A stretch of 64,000 bases of DNA, from contig NC_079431.1 in the NCBI RefSeq assembly GCF_026213295.1, forward strand, positions 13,280,299-13,344,298, written 5' to 3'. The stretch's first letter is position 1. Each line of letters begins with the position of its first letter. The notes beneath the pieces were generated by a model. The model searched no databases. It had not been told where the DNA came from and was given only the letters and a program-made list of their open reading frames with translations. The DNA comes from Gadus chalcogrammus (lineage: Eukaryota > Chordata > Actinopteri > Gadiformes > Gadidae). A program made the position numbers and the translations under genes. Positions 1 through 52,404 of the stretch are shown here, piece after piece.

Positions 1-180
1 TTCTGAAGGACTAGTACAGCTAGGTCAGTCTGGGTTCTGAAGGGACTAGTACAGCTAGGTCAGTCTGGGTTCTGAAGGGACTAGTACAGCTAGGTCAGTC
101 TGGGTTCTGAAGGGACTAGTTCAGCTAGGGCAGTCTGGGTTCTGAAGGGACTAGTTCAGCTAGGGCAGTCCAGGCTCTGA
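1..180. repeat. 35-bp tandem repeat, about five copies
   Basis: A unit of about 35 bp, containing ACTAGTACAGCTAGG and CAGTCTGGGTT, repeats head to tail from the window edge to about position 180. The last copies diverge (TTCAGCTAGGGCAG in place of TACAGCTAGGTCAG). It lies in an inpp4a intron and may continue upstream. The rest of 181-865 shows no exon or other clear feature. Confidence 0.85.
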
Positions 181-865
181 AGGACAAGTACCGATGGTTT
201 AAAGGTGGAGCATGCTACAGATGACTACAGTTAGTTTGTGTTGAGGATGCTTGTAGGCTTGTCTGGGCCCAGGGGAGAGTTTCATGTAAAGTGCAAGTGA
301 GGCATAGTTGGCAGGTCGTTGCACCGTGGCAGGGTCGAGCTTATTTGTAAAACATTGTTGTCTTCAGTCCAGGTCTCAAAGCCTTGGGCATGTTGAGTTC
401 TGGTGATTTATGCATACTGATCATTTAAGAAGGGTTTGATACCTACATTGGGTTCTTGCATCCCATAATTCTGTTGATGCTTGTGAAATACCGTTTCCTG
501 GACACCACACAATTACACAGCAGGGGGCTTGAACTTGCAACCCCTGATTTGGGAGGCAAGAAGCTGTCTGTGGTTCTAAAGTGCTGAGGAGATAGGGAGA
601 TGGTTTACTGGCACTGTGTTACACGTATAATATTTCAAACCCAATACTCTTGTTTCAAGTTTGAAGTTTCTTTATTGTCCATATGTATGCAGGAAGGAAT
701 ATTTCCTCAGCTCCGATCAGACTCAATAAAACCAACAAGGAAAATCAACGAGGCAACAATTTTGTGTATTGCTGCTACAGGGGACTGAACATATCCCCAC
801 TGAAGAGGTCTATCCACTACGGGGCTTAACTGTGGTGTATAACTGTATGTGTTTGTGGTCCCCAG

Positions 866-11012
<10,147 letters not shown>

Positions 11013-12265
11013 GGGGATGTTTTTATTAGAGTCGATGTGGAGGCGGAGGTCAATGGCACAACACAAACTATTTAAGAACACAAAATGGAAACACTTGGGT
11101 TTTGTGCTTAGTCAGTTTTATAAGGTCAAAGTTTAAATGGCAGTAATACTGTTCGACGGATTATTCTATTGCAGCGCCCCAACCTCCCTGTAGTTACAAC
11201 CAGAACATTCCTTCCTATATACTGATAACAACAAGCAACACTATTCAGAGATGTAGCTTTCTACATGACATAGCAGCAGTAGCAACATCTGGGAATCATT
11301 CTAAATTCAAGGGTTTATTTATTTCACTACTTCTGTAGATGCCTCATCTCAAATGACATGAAACAATAGCTTGGACACAGTAGTTGTCTAATAATGTACA
11401 ATAACAAAACAACAAATGGCTTTTATCTCATTTTAGCAAAGTGTTTCTGTTAGGGAGGGCCATATGGAAAATTGTGTACATGTCATGGTTCATTTTAGCC
11501 TTAGTTTAAGTTTCGTTTTGGTGCTTTCTTTCCTTTAACATGAACTTTTCTGCAAATCTCTCTCTCTGTCTCTCTAATTAGCACCTATAGCATGACTTAT
11601 GTCTGATATTTTCTGATACTTGAAGCCTCATGCTATGAAGCCACCCTCTTTGAATGACATCCTCATACAATGTGACATCTGAGAACTTCAAACATAGACA
11701 GAGATGGTCATATTATCACAGGTTAACGTGCAGTGGGGACTTTACAATTATTTCAACAGAAAGATGTTTTGAAATCAGAATGATAACTAATAATAAATAA
11801 TAATTTATTAATAATGGGAAATGGAATTGGAATAGTCTTTTTAAAAAGGTATTATTCATCCATCCTTTTAACTGACTTAGTAGTTATTGAATTGTGTTTT
11901 ATTTTTGAGATATTAACTGCACGTAGAAAATTAAGAAACCTGCACAATGTTTCAATGTTAAAATAAGGTTCTTCTTATACCATTTCCACCTCACAGTCTT
12001 TCTGTTGTCACTTCACCAATAATGGCCAATGTATCTTAATGTAAATTACTGAGGCACTTGATTTTATTTTGAAAGTTTTATTTGGCTTAAACAATTTATG
12101 CTGAGCCCTTGGATTGTTACAAAATAAGTGGTTGAATGCTATCGCACTATGTTTTCAAGTTGTATTTTTATTTGAACAGTTGTAAATGTGAACTGGGGTG
12201 TAGGCCTGTATTGTGGTTATGCCCGCACTTGCACAGATGTGCAAACTGGAAACTAGTGAATAATT

Positions 12266-12271
12266 AATAAA
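12266..12271 (+). promoter_or_regulatory. Likely inpp4a polyadenylation signal
   Basis: AATAAA lies about 1.25 kb after the inpp4a stop codon and is followed by TG/T-rich sequence. The interval 11013-12290 is AT-rich with no competing frame, as expected of a 3' UTR. Other AATAAA-like sites exist (for example near 11795), so the used site is uncertain. Confidence 0.5.
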
Positions 12272-12399
12272 GGATATTCAATGCAAAATCTTTATTGTAA
12301 TAACTTCAATGAGTCATTAATACCAGAAAGCTAGACACACATTTAAAAGCCTATTATCTGTCATTACTAACATTCAGAGGTTTACACATTTACATTTTA

Positions 12400-12690
12400 C
12401 ATGAACTCTGAACAGGTGGGTTTTGAGTCTTTTGCGGAAGCTGGTGAGCGACTCTGCGATCCTGACATCGGCAGGGAGCTCGTTCCGTCACTGAGGACCC
12501 AAAACAGAGAAGAGTTGTGACTTAGCTGATCGACCTTTGCTTGCTCTTCGCGATGGGGGTAGGCCTACCAGACGTCCAACTGAGGTAGTTGAGTGGAGGG
12601 ATGTAGCTGGGGTGTGTGGCTTGACCAACGCTTGGATGTAGGCAGGGGCAATTCCATCGACCGCCTTCATATTGAACACAATTAACAGTG
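12400..12690 (-). pseudogene. LINE-like reverse transcriptase C-terminal fragment (dead)
   Basis: The minus strand reads NELPADVRIAESLTSFRK and then RLKTHLF, the pattern seen at the end of fish L2/CR1-type reverse transcriptases. An in-frame TGA sits where those proteins have Trp, so it is broken. The upstream reading (AVDGIAPAYIQALV) stays open for about 60 residues. It lies just after the inpp4a 3' end. The family is inferred by pattern only. Confidence 0.5.
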
Positions 12691-12918
12691 TGTGTCCAGG
12701 TCACCGTGTAAATGATGGTGTTGATGTAAATTATGATGACATGTTTCAAGCTAATCACAGTTATGAATGGTTTCTTCATCACATAATGGACAACACCATA
12801 TAAGGTTTTCATGATTTTGTAGATAAGTTAAAGACTACAAACATGGCCACTTTGCTATTTCCGTTTAAGCCAAGAAAGACCTAGGTAAATTAGAACATGT
12901 AGGCGTGGCTTATTTACC

Positions 12919-12959
12919 AGTCCGCCCACTCCCAATATAAATGTGGGAGTAGGCGGACT
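12919..12959. repeat. 16-bp inverted repeat (hairpin)
   Basis: AGTCCGCCCACTCCCA pairs with TGGGAGTAGGCGGACT across a 9-base AT-rich loop, with one mismatch. Role unknown. Confidence 0.6.
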
Positions 12960-12961
12960 CC

Positions 12962-14305
12962 CAGAACGCACGCTCGTTTGCCTTGTGTCTTAGAATGAAC
13001 CACGTGCGGACCATTTACCCCTCTCTAAGTCAACCTAGCCCGACAGGGCCATACCACAAAGGATCAAAATAGTCATCGGTTCTGACTCTGCTGCTGCTCT
13101 TGAAAGAGGGGGGAAATCGGCTCGACCTGATATTATTACTGACATTCTAACTGGGTTTTTTTAGAATTGGAGTTAGATCTAATATCCCCTTTTGTTGGGT
13201 TCCGGGACACCCTGGGGGGAATGAGCGAGTAGGGTCTGTCTGCGACCTACAAGACGGAGGGGTAACTTTAGGCCGCAAGGTGAACCACAAAAAAGTCATG
13301 AGTCATTGCGGTCATTTATGTACCCGCGCACCACTGCTACATACTGATCACTTCCGCGATTTAGAAGAGTAGCCTACTAGACATGCAGACGGATACTATT
13401 GGAGTGAGCAGGTGGATCAGAACGCAAAATAGAGTTTGAGTTGAGAGGTAGATGTTCATATATCCTGGAGGAGAGTGGAGCTGAGAGAAATAATTAAAGG
13501 GGGCTTAATGATGGAATGGCCGAGAGGGGGAGGAAAAGAAGGCAGGGGTAGACACTATTTCTCTGTACAATCTCAAGTTAAAAAATTATGTACCTGCACA
13601 TATTTTTCAGTTAAACTGTGTAGATTAAGAAAATAGGACAGAAAGACATACATTGTTTGATAGATTGTTACAACTTGGAGTTAAGGCTTTTTCTGTTTTT
13701 TCTTTGTTTGGACACTGTGAGAACCATACATTGATCTCCAAGGCAATTTTTCAATTCCTGCACAATACAGGACTGTATGTAAAAATCGAGTTCAACATCG
13801 GACCTGTGGAGGGCAGTAATACGCTAAACAGCGTCTAACCTGTCGGATACTTAGAAGACGAAGAAGAACATATGGCGGCCGGAAATGACTGGGTGGGCTA
13901 TCAGAGAAGAAATAGTTTTTCACCTGTGTCAATAACTGTTAGAATACGTAGTTATTAACTAAAAGTTAGTGACTCGAATAAGTTTAGAAGGTGGTTCAAA
14001 TTGTCATGCATGTTGTTGAAGTAAGTGAACCTCGACTCACTCATGCCATATATTTGATTGGTACAAATTTGTAACTGCATCTTTTTCATATAACGGTGAT
14101 TTCTGTTTCATTTTGGACATTTTATTTTTACCGTTCCATAAGGGGTATATCTCCCTCTCGGATATACTGCGTACGTGACAACGTCCAAACGCAAATCAAT
14201 GCAATGTTTTTGGCTGATATAACGATGATTGAGAGAGAACCAGGGTTGTTGAAAAATACAAGGCAGGGCAAGGCAAGGCAACGGACTATGGAGTACGAAT
14301 TATCT
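12962..14305. other. Intergenic DNA, no gene seen
   Basis: Lies between inpp4a and the Mutator-like element. No exon with splice signals and no RNA gene was recognised. 14297-14305 is the left target-site duplication of the next element. Confidence 0.5.
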
Positions 14306-16301
14306 AGCGGGTAAAAGTCAGCCGCAGGTTCGATATTCGCTTAATATTCGGTTTTCATTTACCCCGCAATCAGCTTAATCAACCCAATTGCAATTCATTA
14401 CGGCTGTAGTTAGTTGAGGACAGCATGGGACACCGTATCAACAAAAATCACATGTTGCTCCTATCGATATCTGTGCGAGAAAAGCTCTTAAATCAACGTC
14501 CTGGCTGCTGTCTGTTTTAGGGACCGTCTACAAATTACACCCCACAGACTGGTGGCATAAACATTACCATGGAATTGTTTCAGGAAAGTAATCACCACAA
14601 ATCACTTGAAACATATTTTCTCATTCTGATTGCTATAGTACTTGCCAATGGTGGGCTTTTACTTACTATGGGTCATTATTTGTTGATATTTTGCATAATA
14701 GTGGAACAGGATGAAATTAATAGCTAAAATATTCACCAAAAATCAATAAAACTACATTTACTCATTCTGATTGCTGCAGTACTTGCCAATGGTGGGCTTT
14801 TACTTAGTACGGGTCATTATTTGTTGATATTTTGCATAATAGTGATACAGGATGAAATTACAGCTAAAATATTCACTAAAAATCTATAAAACTACATTTT
14901 CTCATTCTGATTGCTGCAGTACTTGCCAATGGTGAGCTTTTACCTACTACGGGTCATTATTTGTTGACATTTGCATTATAGAAAATGAGGATGGAATTAA
15001 TAGTTTTAAATATTCACCAAAAATCAATACAACTACATTTTTTCATTCTGATTGCTGTAGTACTTGCCAATGGTGGGCTTTTACTTACTACGGGTCATTA
15101 TTTGTTAATATTTTAGGCCTACATAATAGTGAAACAGGATGCAATTATTAGTTTAAAATTTTCATCAAAAATCAATAAAACTAAATTTTCTCATTCTAAT
15201 TAATGTAGTACTTGCCAATGGTGGGCTTTTACTTACTACGGGTCATTATTTGTTCATATTTTACATAATAGTGAAACAGGATGCAATTAATAGTTTCAAA
15301 TATTCACCAAAAATCTATGGAAATACATTTTCGCATTCTGATTGCTGTAGTACGTTGCTGATGGTGGGCTTTTCACTTACTACGGGTCATTATTTGTTCA
15401 TAGTTTTAGCATAATAGTGAAACAGGATGCAATTAATAGTTTGAAATATTCACCAAAATGTTTTTTACTATATGAACTAAAACTGACCCGTAGTAAGTAA
15501 AAGCCCACCATTGGCAAGTACTACAGCAATCAGAATGAGAAAATGTAGTTTTATTGATTTTTGGGTAAATATTTAAACTATTAATTGCATCCTGTTTCAC
15601 TATATGTAAAATATGAAACAAATAATGACGCGTAGTAGTAAAAGCCCACCATCGGCAAGTACTACAGCAATCAGAATGCGAAAATGTATAATCCATTGAT
15701 TTTGGTGAATATTTGAAACTATTATTGCATCCTGTTTCACTATTATGTAAAATATGAACAAATATGACCCGTAGTAAGTAAAAGCCCACCATTGGCAAGT
15801 ACTACAGCAATCAGAATGAGAAAATGTAGTTTTATTGATTTTTGGTGAAAATTTCAAACTATCAATTGCATCCTCATTCGCTATAATGCAAAATGTCATC
15901 AAATAATGACTCGTAGTAAATAAAAGCCCACCATTGGCAAGTACTACAGCAATCAGAATGAGAATATGTGTTTTATTGATTATTGGTGATTTCTTTTCCT
16001 GAAACAATTCCATGGTAACGTCTATGTCACCAGTCCGTGGGGTGTAATTTGTGGACGGTCCCTAAAACAGATTGCAGCCGGACTGTAGATTACAGCACCT
16101 GGTTCTTGCACAGATATCGATAGCAACAACTAATTTCGGTATGATTTTTTTGTCAATACGCTTGTCCTATAGCCTACTGTCCTCAACATACTACACCCGT
16201 AATATAGTGCAATTGTGTTGATGAAGCCGATTGCGGGATGAATCCGATTGCAAAACTGAATATCCGGCGAATATCCAACCTGCTGCTAACTTTTACCCGC
16301 T
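14306..16301. mobile_element. Mutator-like foldback element with 9-bp duplication and internal head-to-head repeats
   Basis: The ends are AGCGGGTAAAAGTCAGC and the complement of AGCGGGTAAAAGTTAGC. The direct repeat GAATTATCT lies at 14297-14305 and 16302-16310; nine bases is typical of Mutator-like elements. The terminal inverted repeats extend to about 200 bp or more (TTGAGGACAG, CAGATATCGAT and GGACCGTC motifs on both sides). The interior is an array of units of roughly 140 bp carrying TTGCCAATGGTGGGCTTTTA: six copies forward (about 14640-15370), then four in reverse (about 15497-15960). No transposase. It ends 323 bp before the nucleoside hydrolase start codon. Confidence 0.85.
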
Positions 16302-16624
16302 GAATTATCTTTTGATCAATAGCATACAGTCATGAATTCACAAATCGGTCGATTCCATTCACCACCCTCTGTTTTCTTCCATAACTTATCGAAACAACCT
16401 TAGCTCTAACCTGGAGCAAAGTTTTGTAATAACATTAAACTTTTTAATTGCTTGGTCTCCATCTTATCCAGGTTTAAAAGACACTATTTCCCGTTTGTTG
16501 CAAGACGTTTGCTACAAACGCCTCCTTCGCTGTCAACAGGTCTGTTCGTTAATAATTGATTTAATCTTGTGCAATGTTCTGCTTGTGGTAAACCGATATG
16601 TTGTGACTGTGTCCAGGATTCATC

Positions 16625-21744
<5,120 letters not shown>

Positions 21745-22180
21745 GTCATTCAGCTTTTTATGTACTACCTCCTTTTGTCCTGACCGGACGGTGCATAATG
21801 GAAGTTAACCTGAAGACAAATTTTGTTAATCAGGGGATAATTCACTGGAAATTGTCTTTTACTTTCTGTGCAAATATCTGTTAAACATTTAAATATTTGA
21901 AATAGTGCTGTCAAAATGTAAATGTTAATCTTTGTATTAATTTCAAAATTAATAATGTAATGTAAATGTAATGTCAACTTATTTGTAAAGCACATTTAAA
22001 AAACAACAGTTGACAACGATTCATCAATCGTTGTCATCAACAACGATAAAACAAAGAAGAATAAAACAGTAACAATCATACATTTGAGACGACGATAATA
22101 ACATTAACAATAGTAATAATAATAATAATGACCGTAATAATGATAATGTTGGCTAGATATAGCCGCAATGCAATAAATCA
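21745..22180. other. 3' flank of the nucleoside hydrolase gene
   Basis: AT-rich sequence after the stop codon with ATTTAAATATTTG and AATAATAATAAT motifs, as in a 3' UTR and flank. No other gene is seen. Confidence 0.5.
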
Positions 22181-22640
22181 ATGTACAAAAGACGAAAAAT
22201 TGATAAAGATGAGGTAAAAGAAAGGTTATACTGAATTAAAGGCAATAGAATAGAGATGCGTTTTAAGCTTTGATTTAAAAAATAGCTACAGAGGGGGACA
22301 ATTGAATATGCAGTGGCAAGCTGTTCCATAGATTAGGGGCAACAGCAGCAAATTCCCCATTTCCTCTACATTTGTGTTTAGTATTGGGAACAGCCAGTAA
22401 GTGCAGGTCAGAGGATCAGAGACTTTTTATAGGAGTGTATTTGACTAGTAGCCTAAGTCAGATAACACGTTCATCTTCTCTACCTGTGCAGCCAAATTTA
22501 ATTACCACATAACAAATTAGTCTTTGAAATAGTTTATTGTTTAAAAGGATCCCCATTAGCTATCACCAAGGTGGGACGAGATAGTCTTCCTGGGGTCCAC
22601 ACATAAAGACACAAAACATAACAATACATAAGATACAAAT
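22181..22640. repeat. Dispersed repeat fragments
   Basis: The phrase GCAAGCTGTTCCATAGATTA at about 22316-22335 and GGATCCCCATTAGC (about 22547) with CTTCCTGGGGTCCACAC (about 22587) are word patterns I associate with common teleost interspersed repeats. Family not assignable by eye. Confidence 0.4.
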
Positions 22641-23651
22641 CACAATTCAGTTAACTGATAATCTAAAAGGAGTAAATCATTATAAACATCACCAAAAAAT
22701 TATTCAGATAAAGTTATTACATTCATGGGTATTAAAAACATACGCATTAAAACATATTTTCAACCTCACTTCGCATTACAGCACTCACCGTATTTTCTGC
22801 AGGAAATGCACTAGGTAGTTGTACATTGTTTTTCTTTATTTTTCTGTTTTCTTCTTTATCCTGTGTTCATGTAGGCTATTGTTGATTAAACATAAGACCC
22901 CCCCCCCCCCCTTGTTATTAAATGTCCTTCATAAATAAATTTTTTTAGCATTTTACAGACCGATACAATGGATAGGGCGTATAGTAATCAGCGAGTGACG
23001 CTTATTCCCGCTCTCCTTGCTTGACCGCGATCTAGCATCTAGGATCGATTGCTCTTCCTTGGGTCCCCCGACGTTAACGCTGAATTGTGCAGCTGACTTG
23101 GGCACGTTGCAAATATTTAAGTTAAATTTTTTAACGTTGATTAGATTTTTAATTTTTTTTAACATTGAAAAATATAGCTGAAAAGGATTTGACAAAAAAA
23201 TCCAGATACGTTATATCAATGCATGAATATTCAGTCCTTAGAATTCAATGGCTTTTTATTTTCTAAATCCGATGGCACAGATTTACTGCCATATTAATTA
23301 ATGAAAAAAATAATGATTGACAGCAATAGTTTGAATACAATGGACCACTAATTGCACATTGCCATTGTACTTGTTTGACTGAAGCCTATCTTTACTATAA
23401 TGTATCATGTATGACAGCAGCCCAATCGAATGTGTAACAAATGTCAAATGTTCAAATTTATTTTCCATACCACACATATAATTATAATAAAATAAAACAT
23501 TAACATCAGGTGTACATTGATTTCTGTAACATTATTCTTGAATGCTACGCCGTTGTCATCGTTTTATTAGGTTATGACGTGAGTTATTCCGGTCGACGTC
23601 CCAGCCGAGGCCTGGTTCCATGTTGAACTTGGCATCCCTATTTACAAGGGT
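22641..23651. other. Intergenic AT-rich DNA, no gene seen
   Basis: Includes a short poly-C run near 22900. No exon or RNA gene recognised. 23644-23651 is the left target-site duplication of the next element. Confidence 0.5.
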
Positions 23652-24659
23652 ATGGCGACACATTAGTGCCATAATTCACTAATGTGATAAAAGATGCATT
23701 CGGGCGTATTATATTATTCCACACGCGTAGATATTAACTGCGAGCGCGCAAATGATCTCTGCGCTCGCAAAACAGCCTCTCGCGCGCGCAAAATACCTCA
23801 GCGCGCGCAAAACCTCTCGCGAAAGATGTTTTTACGCTCTCGCTCGAATTTAATTTTGGCACTATGGGGGAGGGAACCAAGGCAGGGCGGCCTTTCCTAT
23901 GATTGGCCGTTTCTGAAGCGCGATATTTGATTGACAGCCCTCCTCACATTAAATTCTGAATTGTACAGTAAATGGCTGAAACAATAGTTACGTATTGTAA
24001 CTCCAGATTCTATGAGCATAGGCGCAGCCTTTTAAGTGTCGGCCTCATTGTCCTTTAAATAGCTGAAGAAAAGCTGATTTTTGGGAGCAGAACGTCCGCC
24101 GGCGCCCGACTATATCTGCGAAATGCGGACGTCGTTGAGGCACGCCGCACGCGGACGTAATTGAGGCCCACGCTGTTGGTGGTCGGGGATTACAAATTTT
24201 TCATTGCTACGTCTCACGCCTAGGGATAACCCAATAGCGATAGCCTTAAAAGGCTGCGCCTATACTCATAGAATCTAGAGTTACAATAAGTAACTATCGT
24301 TTCAGCCATTTACTGTACAATTCAGAATTGAATGAGAGGAGGGCTGAGGAGGGCTGTCAATCAAATATCGCGCTTCAGAAACGGCCAATCATAGGAAAGA
24401 CCGCCCTGCCTTGGTTCCCTCCCACATAGTGCCAAAATTAAATTCGAGCGAGAGCGTAAAAACATCTTTCGCGAGAGGTTTTGCGCGCGCTGAGGTAATT
24501 TGCGCGAGCGAGAGGCTGTTTTGCGCGCGCTGAGGTAATTTGCGCGCGCAAGAGATCATTTGCGCGCTCGCAGTTAATATCTACGCGTGTGGAATAATAT
24601 AATACGCCCGAATGCATCTTTTATCACATTAGTGAATTATGGCACTAATGTGTCGCCAT
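23652..24659. mobile_element. CpG-rich 1-kb foldback element with 8-bp duplication
   Basis: The ends are ATGGCGACACATTAGTGCC and its complement, and ACAAGGGT lies on both sides (23644-23651 and 24660-24667). Each arm is about 385-425 bp: left 23652 to about 24035, right about 24236 to 24659. The loop of about 200 bp is GC-rich (GCGGACGTCG). Each arm carries a block of GCGCGC-containing short repeats (about 23740-23830 and 24470-24580). No frame of note. The 8-bp duplication suggests hAT, but the ends do not look classical, so the superfamily stays open. Confidence 0.85.
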
Positions 24660-24745
24660 ACAAGGGTCATCCAATATTCATCCAATATTCACCCAATTGT
24701 GTGACAGGATCGCTACTGAAGAAAAACAGTCCTTAGAGGGATGAG

Positions 24746-25294
24746 TCAATATCCCTTTCTTCCACGGAATCGCGACCTTGGGTCTAGCTGATGATGACAA
24801 GAGGCATTTGTTGTTAGTTCTCAAATAAATGCTTCGAACAAGTAGAAAATATATAAAAGGCCTTTGGCTCGGCTCATTAATTAATCTCCCTTTAATAATA
24901 AAGGGATTTCAGGTCCTGTATTGTTATCTCAAAACAATTAACTCAGTATTTTGATATTGTTTCGAAGTGCCAGGAAATAATCCTTTACATGACATGTCAT
25001 TGCTCTGCTTTACTGACCTAATATAAGAGATACTTACCATTGACCTCTTGCACTCAAAGAAGGAAGTCTGCAAGGCTTTGCAATGGCCTTCTTTCAAGCA
25101 TTCGCTTGGCAATTTCCCTTCCTGCAAAATGGTAAATGGTAATTAAGGTTTGCCTCAAGTAGTGTAAATAAATGTCGAAGACATCCACAAACCTTTACGA
25201 CACAGTCGTGTTGAAGGAGACATGCCTTGAAGTCTTCTCTTACACCAGCACACGCCCTAAGGTCCTCTTCTTTATCCTCGTAGTACTGCGGCAT
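24746..25294 (-). CDS. coa5: Cytochrome c oxidase assembly factor 5
   Basis: COA5 is a small mitochondrial protein needed early in assembly of respiratory complex IV. Minus-strand exons: 25193-25294, 25038-25121, 24746-24787, all with GT-AG borders and phase 0, giving 75 residues (human 74). The start is MPQYYEDKEEDLRACAG and the end is DPRSRFRGRKGY, close to the human ends. The twin CX9C motif is intact: Cys15/Cys25 and Cys48/Cys58, plus Cys31 and Cys42. The last exon codes for only 13 residues. A long foldback element begins 86 bp beyond the stop codon, so the 3' UTR is either very short or runs into it. In human the gene lies beside UNC50; unc50 is not seen here. Confidence 0.95.
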
Positions 25295-28087
<2,793 letters not shown>

Positions 28088-28251
28088 CAGTGGCGTAACT
28101 ATCGGTAAGCAGGGTATGCGGGCGCGTACGGGCCCGGGCCAATCAGGGCCCCCCCCCCCCCTCAACAATCGTAACGAAACCCCCCGGGGGGGGGGGGGGC
28201 CCGCCTTGAACATCCGGCATACGGGCCCGTCGTTGCCTTGTTACGCCACTG
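28088..28251. mobile_element. 164-bp hAT MITE with poly-C/poly-G core
   Basis: The ends are CAGTGGCGTAAC and GTTACGCCACTG (one-base slip), and GTGGGTAT lies on both sides (28080-28087 and 28252-28259). The middle is a C run, the phrase TCAACAATCGTAACGAAAC, a C/G run, then GCCTTGAACATCC. Confidence 0.85.
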
Positions 28252-28961
28252 GTGGGTATAGTCGCCAAAAATAGACATGGAAGAAGAGAAAAATGGCAGC
28301 AATATGACAGAGAGAGGGCCGAGAAACGAGAACCAACTGAGAGAACCGAGAACCAAGAACCGAGAGAGAGATGGCTATAGATTGCATCTGAAAGGCTCAA
28401 ATATAGACTCTAGTGGGTTGTGATGGTGTCACCGCTGGTTACTAGGCCCCAAAGGGCCCATGTGAGCCGCTTCATGGACGTTGAGGCCCTGGAGATCGGT
28501 GATTTATGTGACCCCCCCAAAAAGTCTGTTAGCCCGCTATCCTCTTTATATGGATCTGCAGGTGAGAGACAGATGCATTATGGGTTAGAAAACCAAAGGA
28601 CACGACATGAGAGGGAAACATTTCATGCCTGAAATTACACTTAAGGCATTATCATCGTCTGGGTGCAGTCTCCAAACTCTGAACAACCCATTTGCATACG
28701 TTTTACACAAGGAATTGTGCATGAACAAGATAACCAAGGTTTAATGACCCATGATGTGAACACGGGCCACCTGGACAAGACATTATGACACGAATGGAGG
28801 CAAACAATATATCATGCTTCAATTCAAAAGTTATGAAGTAATAGTACAGGATTACTAAAGTTGTATCTAATCAAAAAGGTAAAGCGACTAGCCATTTAGG
28901 ACTGGGCTAAACAATGTTTGCTAAACTTGGTTTAGCAAAAATGTTTGCTAAACTTGTTTAA

Positions 28962-52404
<23,443 letters not shown>

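Noticed and set aside
460..570. tRNA-like sequence (complement reads GGTTGCAAGTTCAAGCC)
   Set aside because: Only a B-box-like stretch is seen; no A box or cloverleaf could be made. It may be an old SINE piece but cannot be supported.
15433..16013. Minus-strand open frames of 121 and 137 codons
   Set aside because: They cross repeated units of the Mutator-like element (each repeat gives DCCSTCQWWAFTYYG-like text) and have no domain.
14306..16301. CRISPR-like spaced repeats
   Set aside because: Units are about 140 bp, diverged, and change orientation inside a transposon with terminal repeats in a vertebrate genome.
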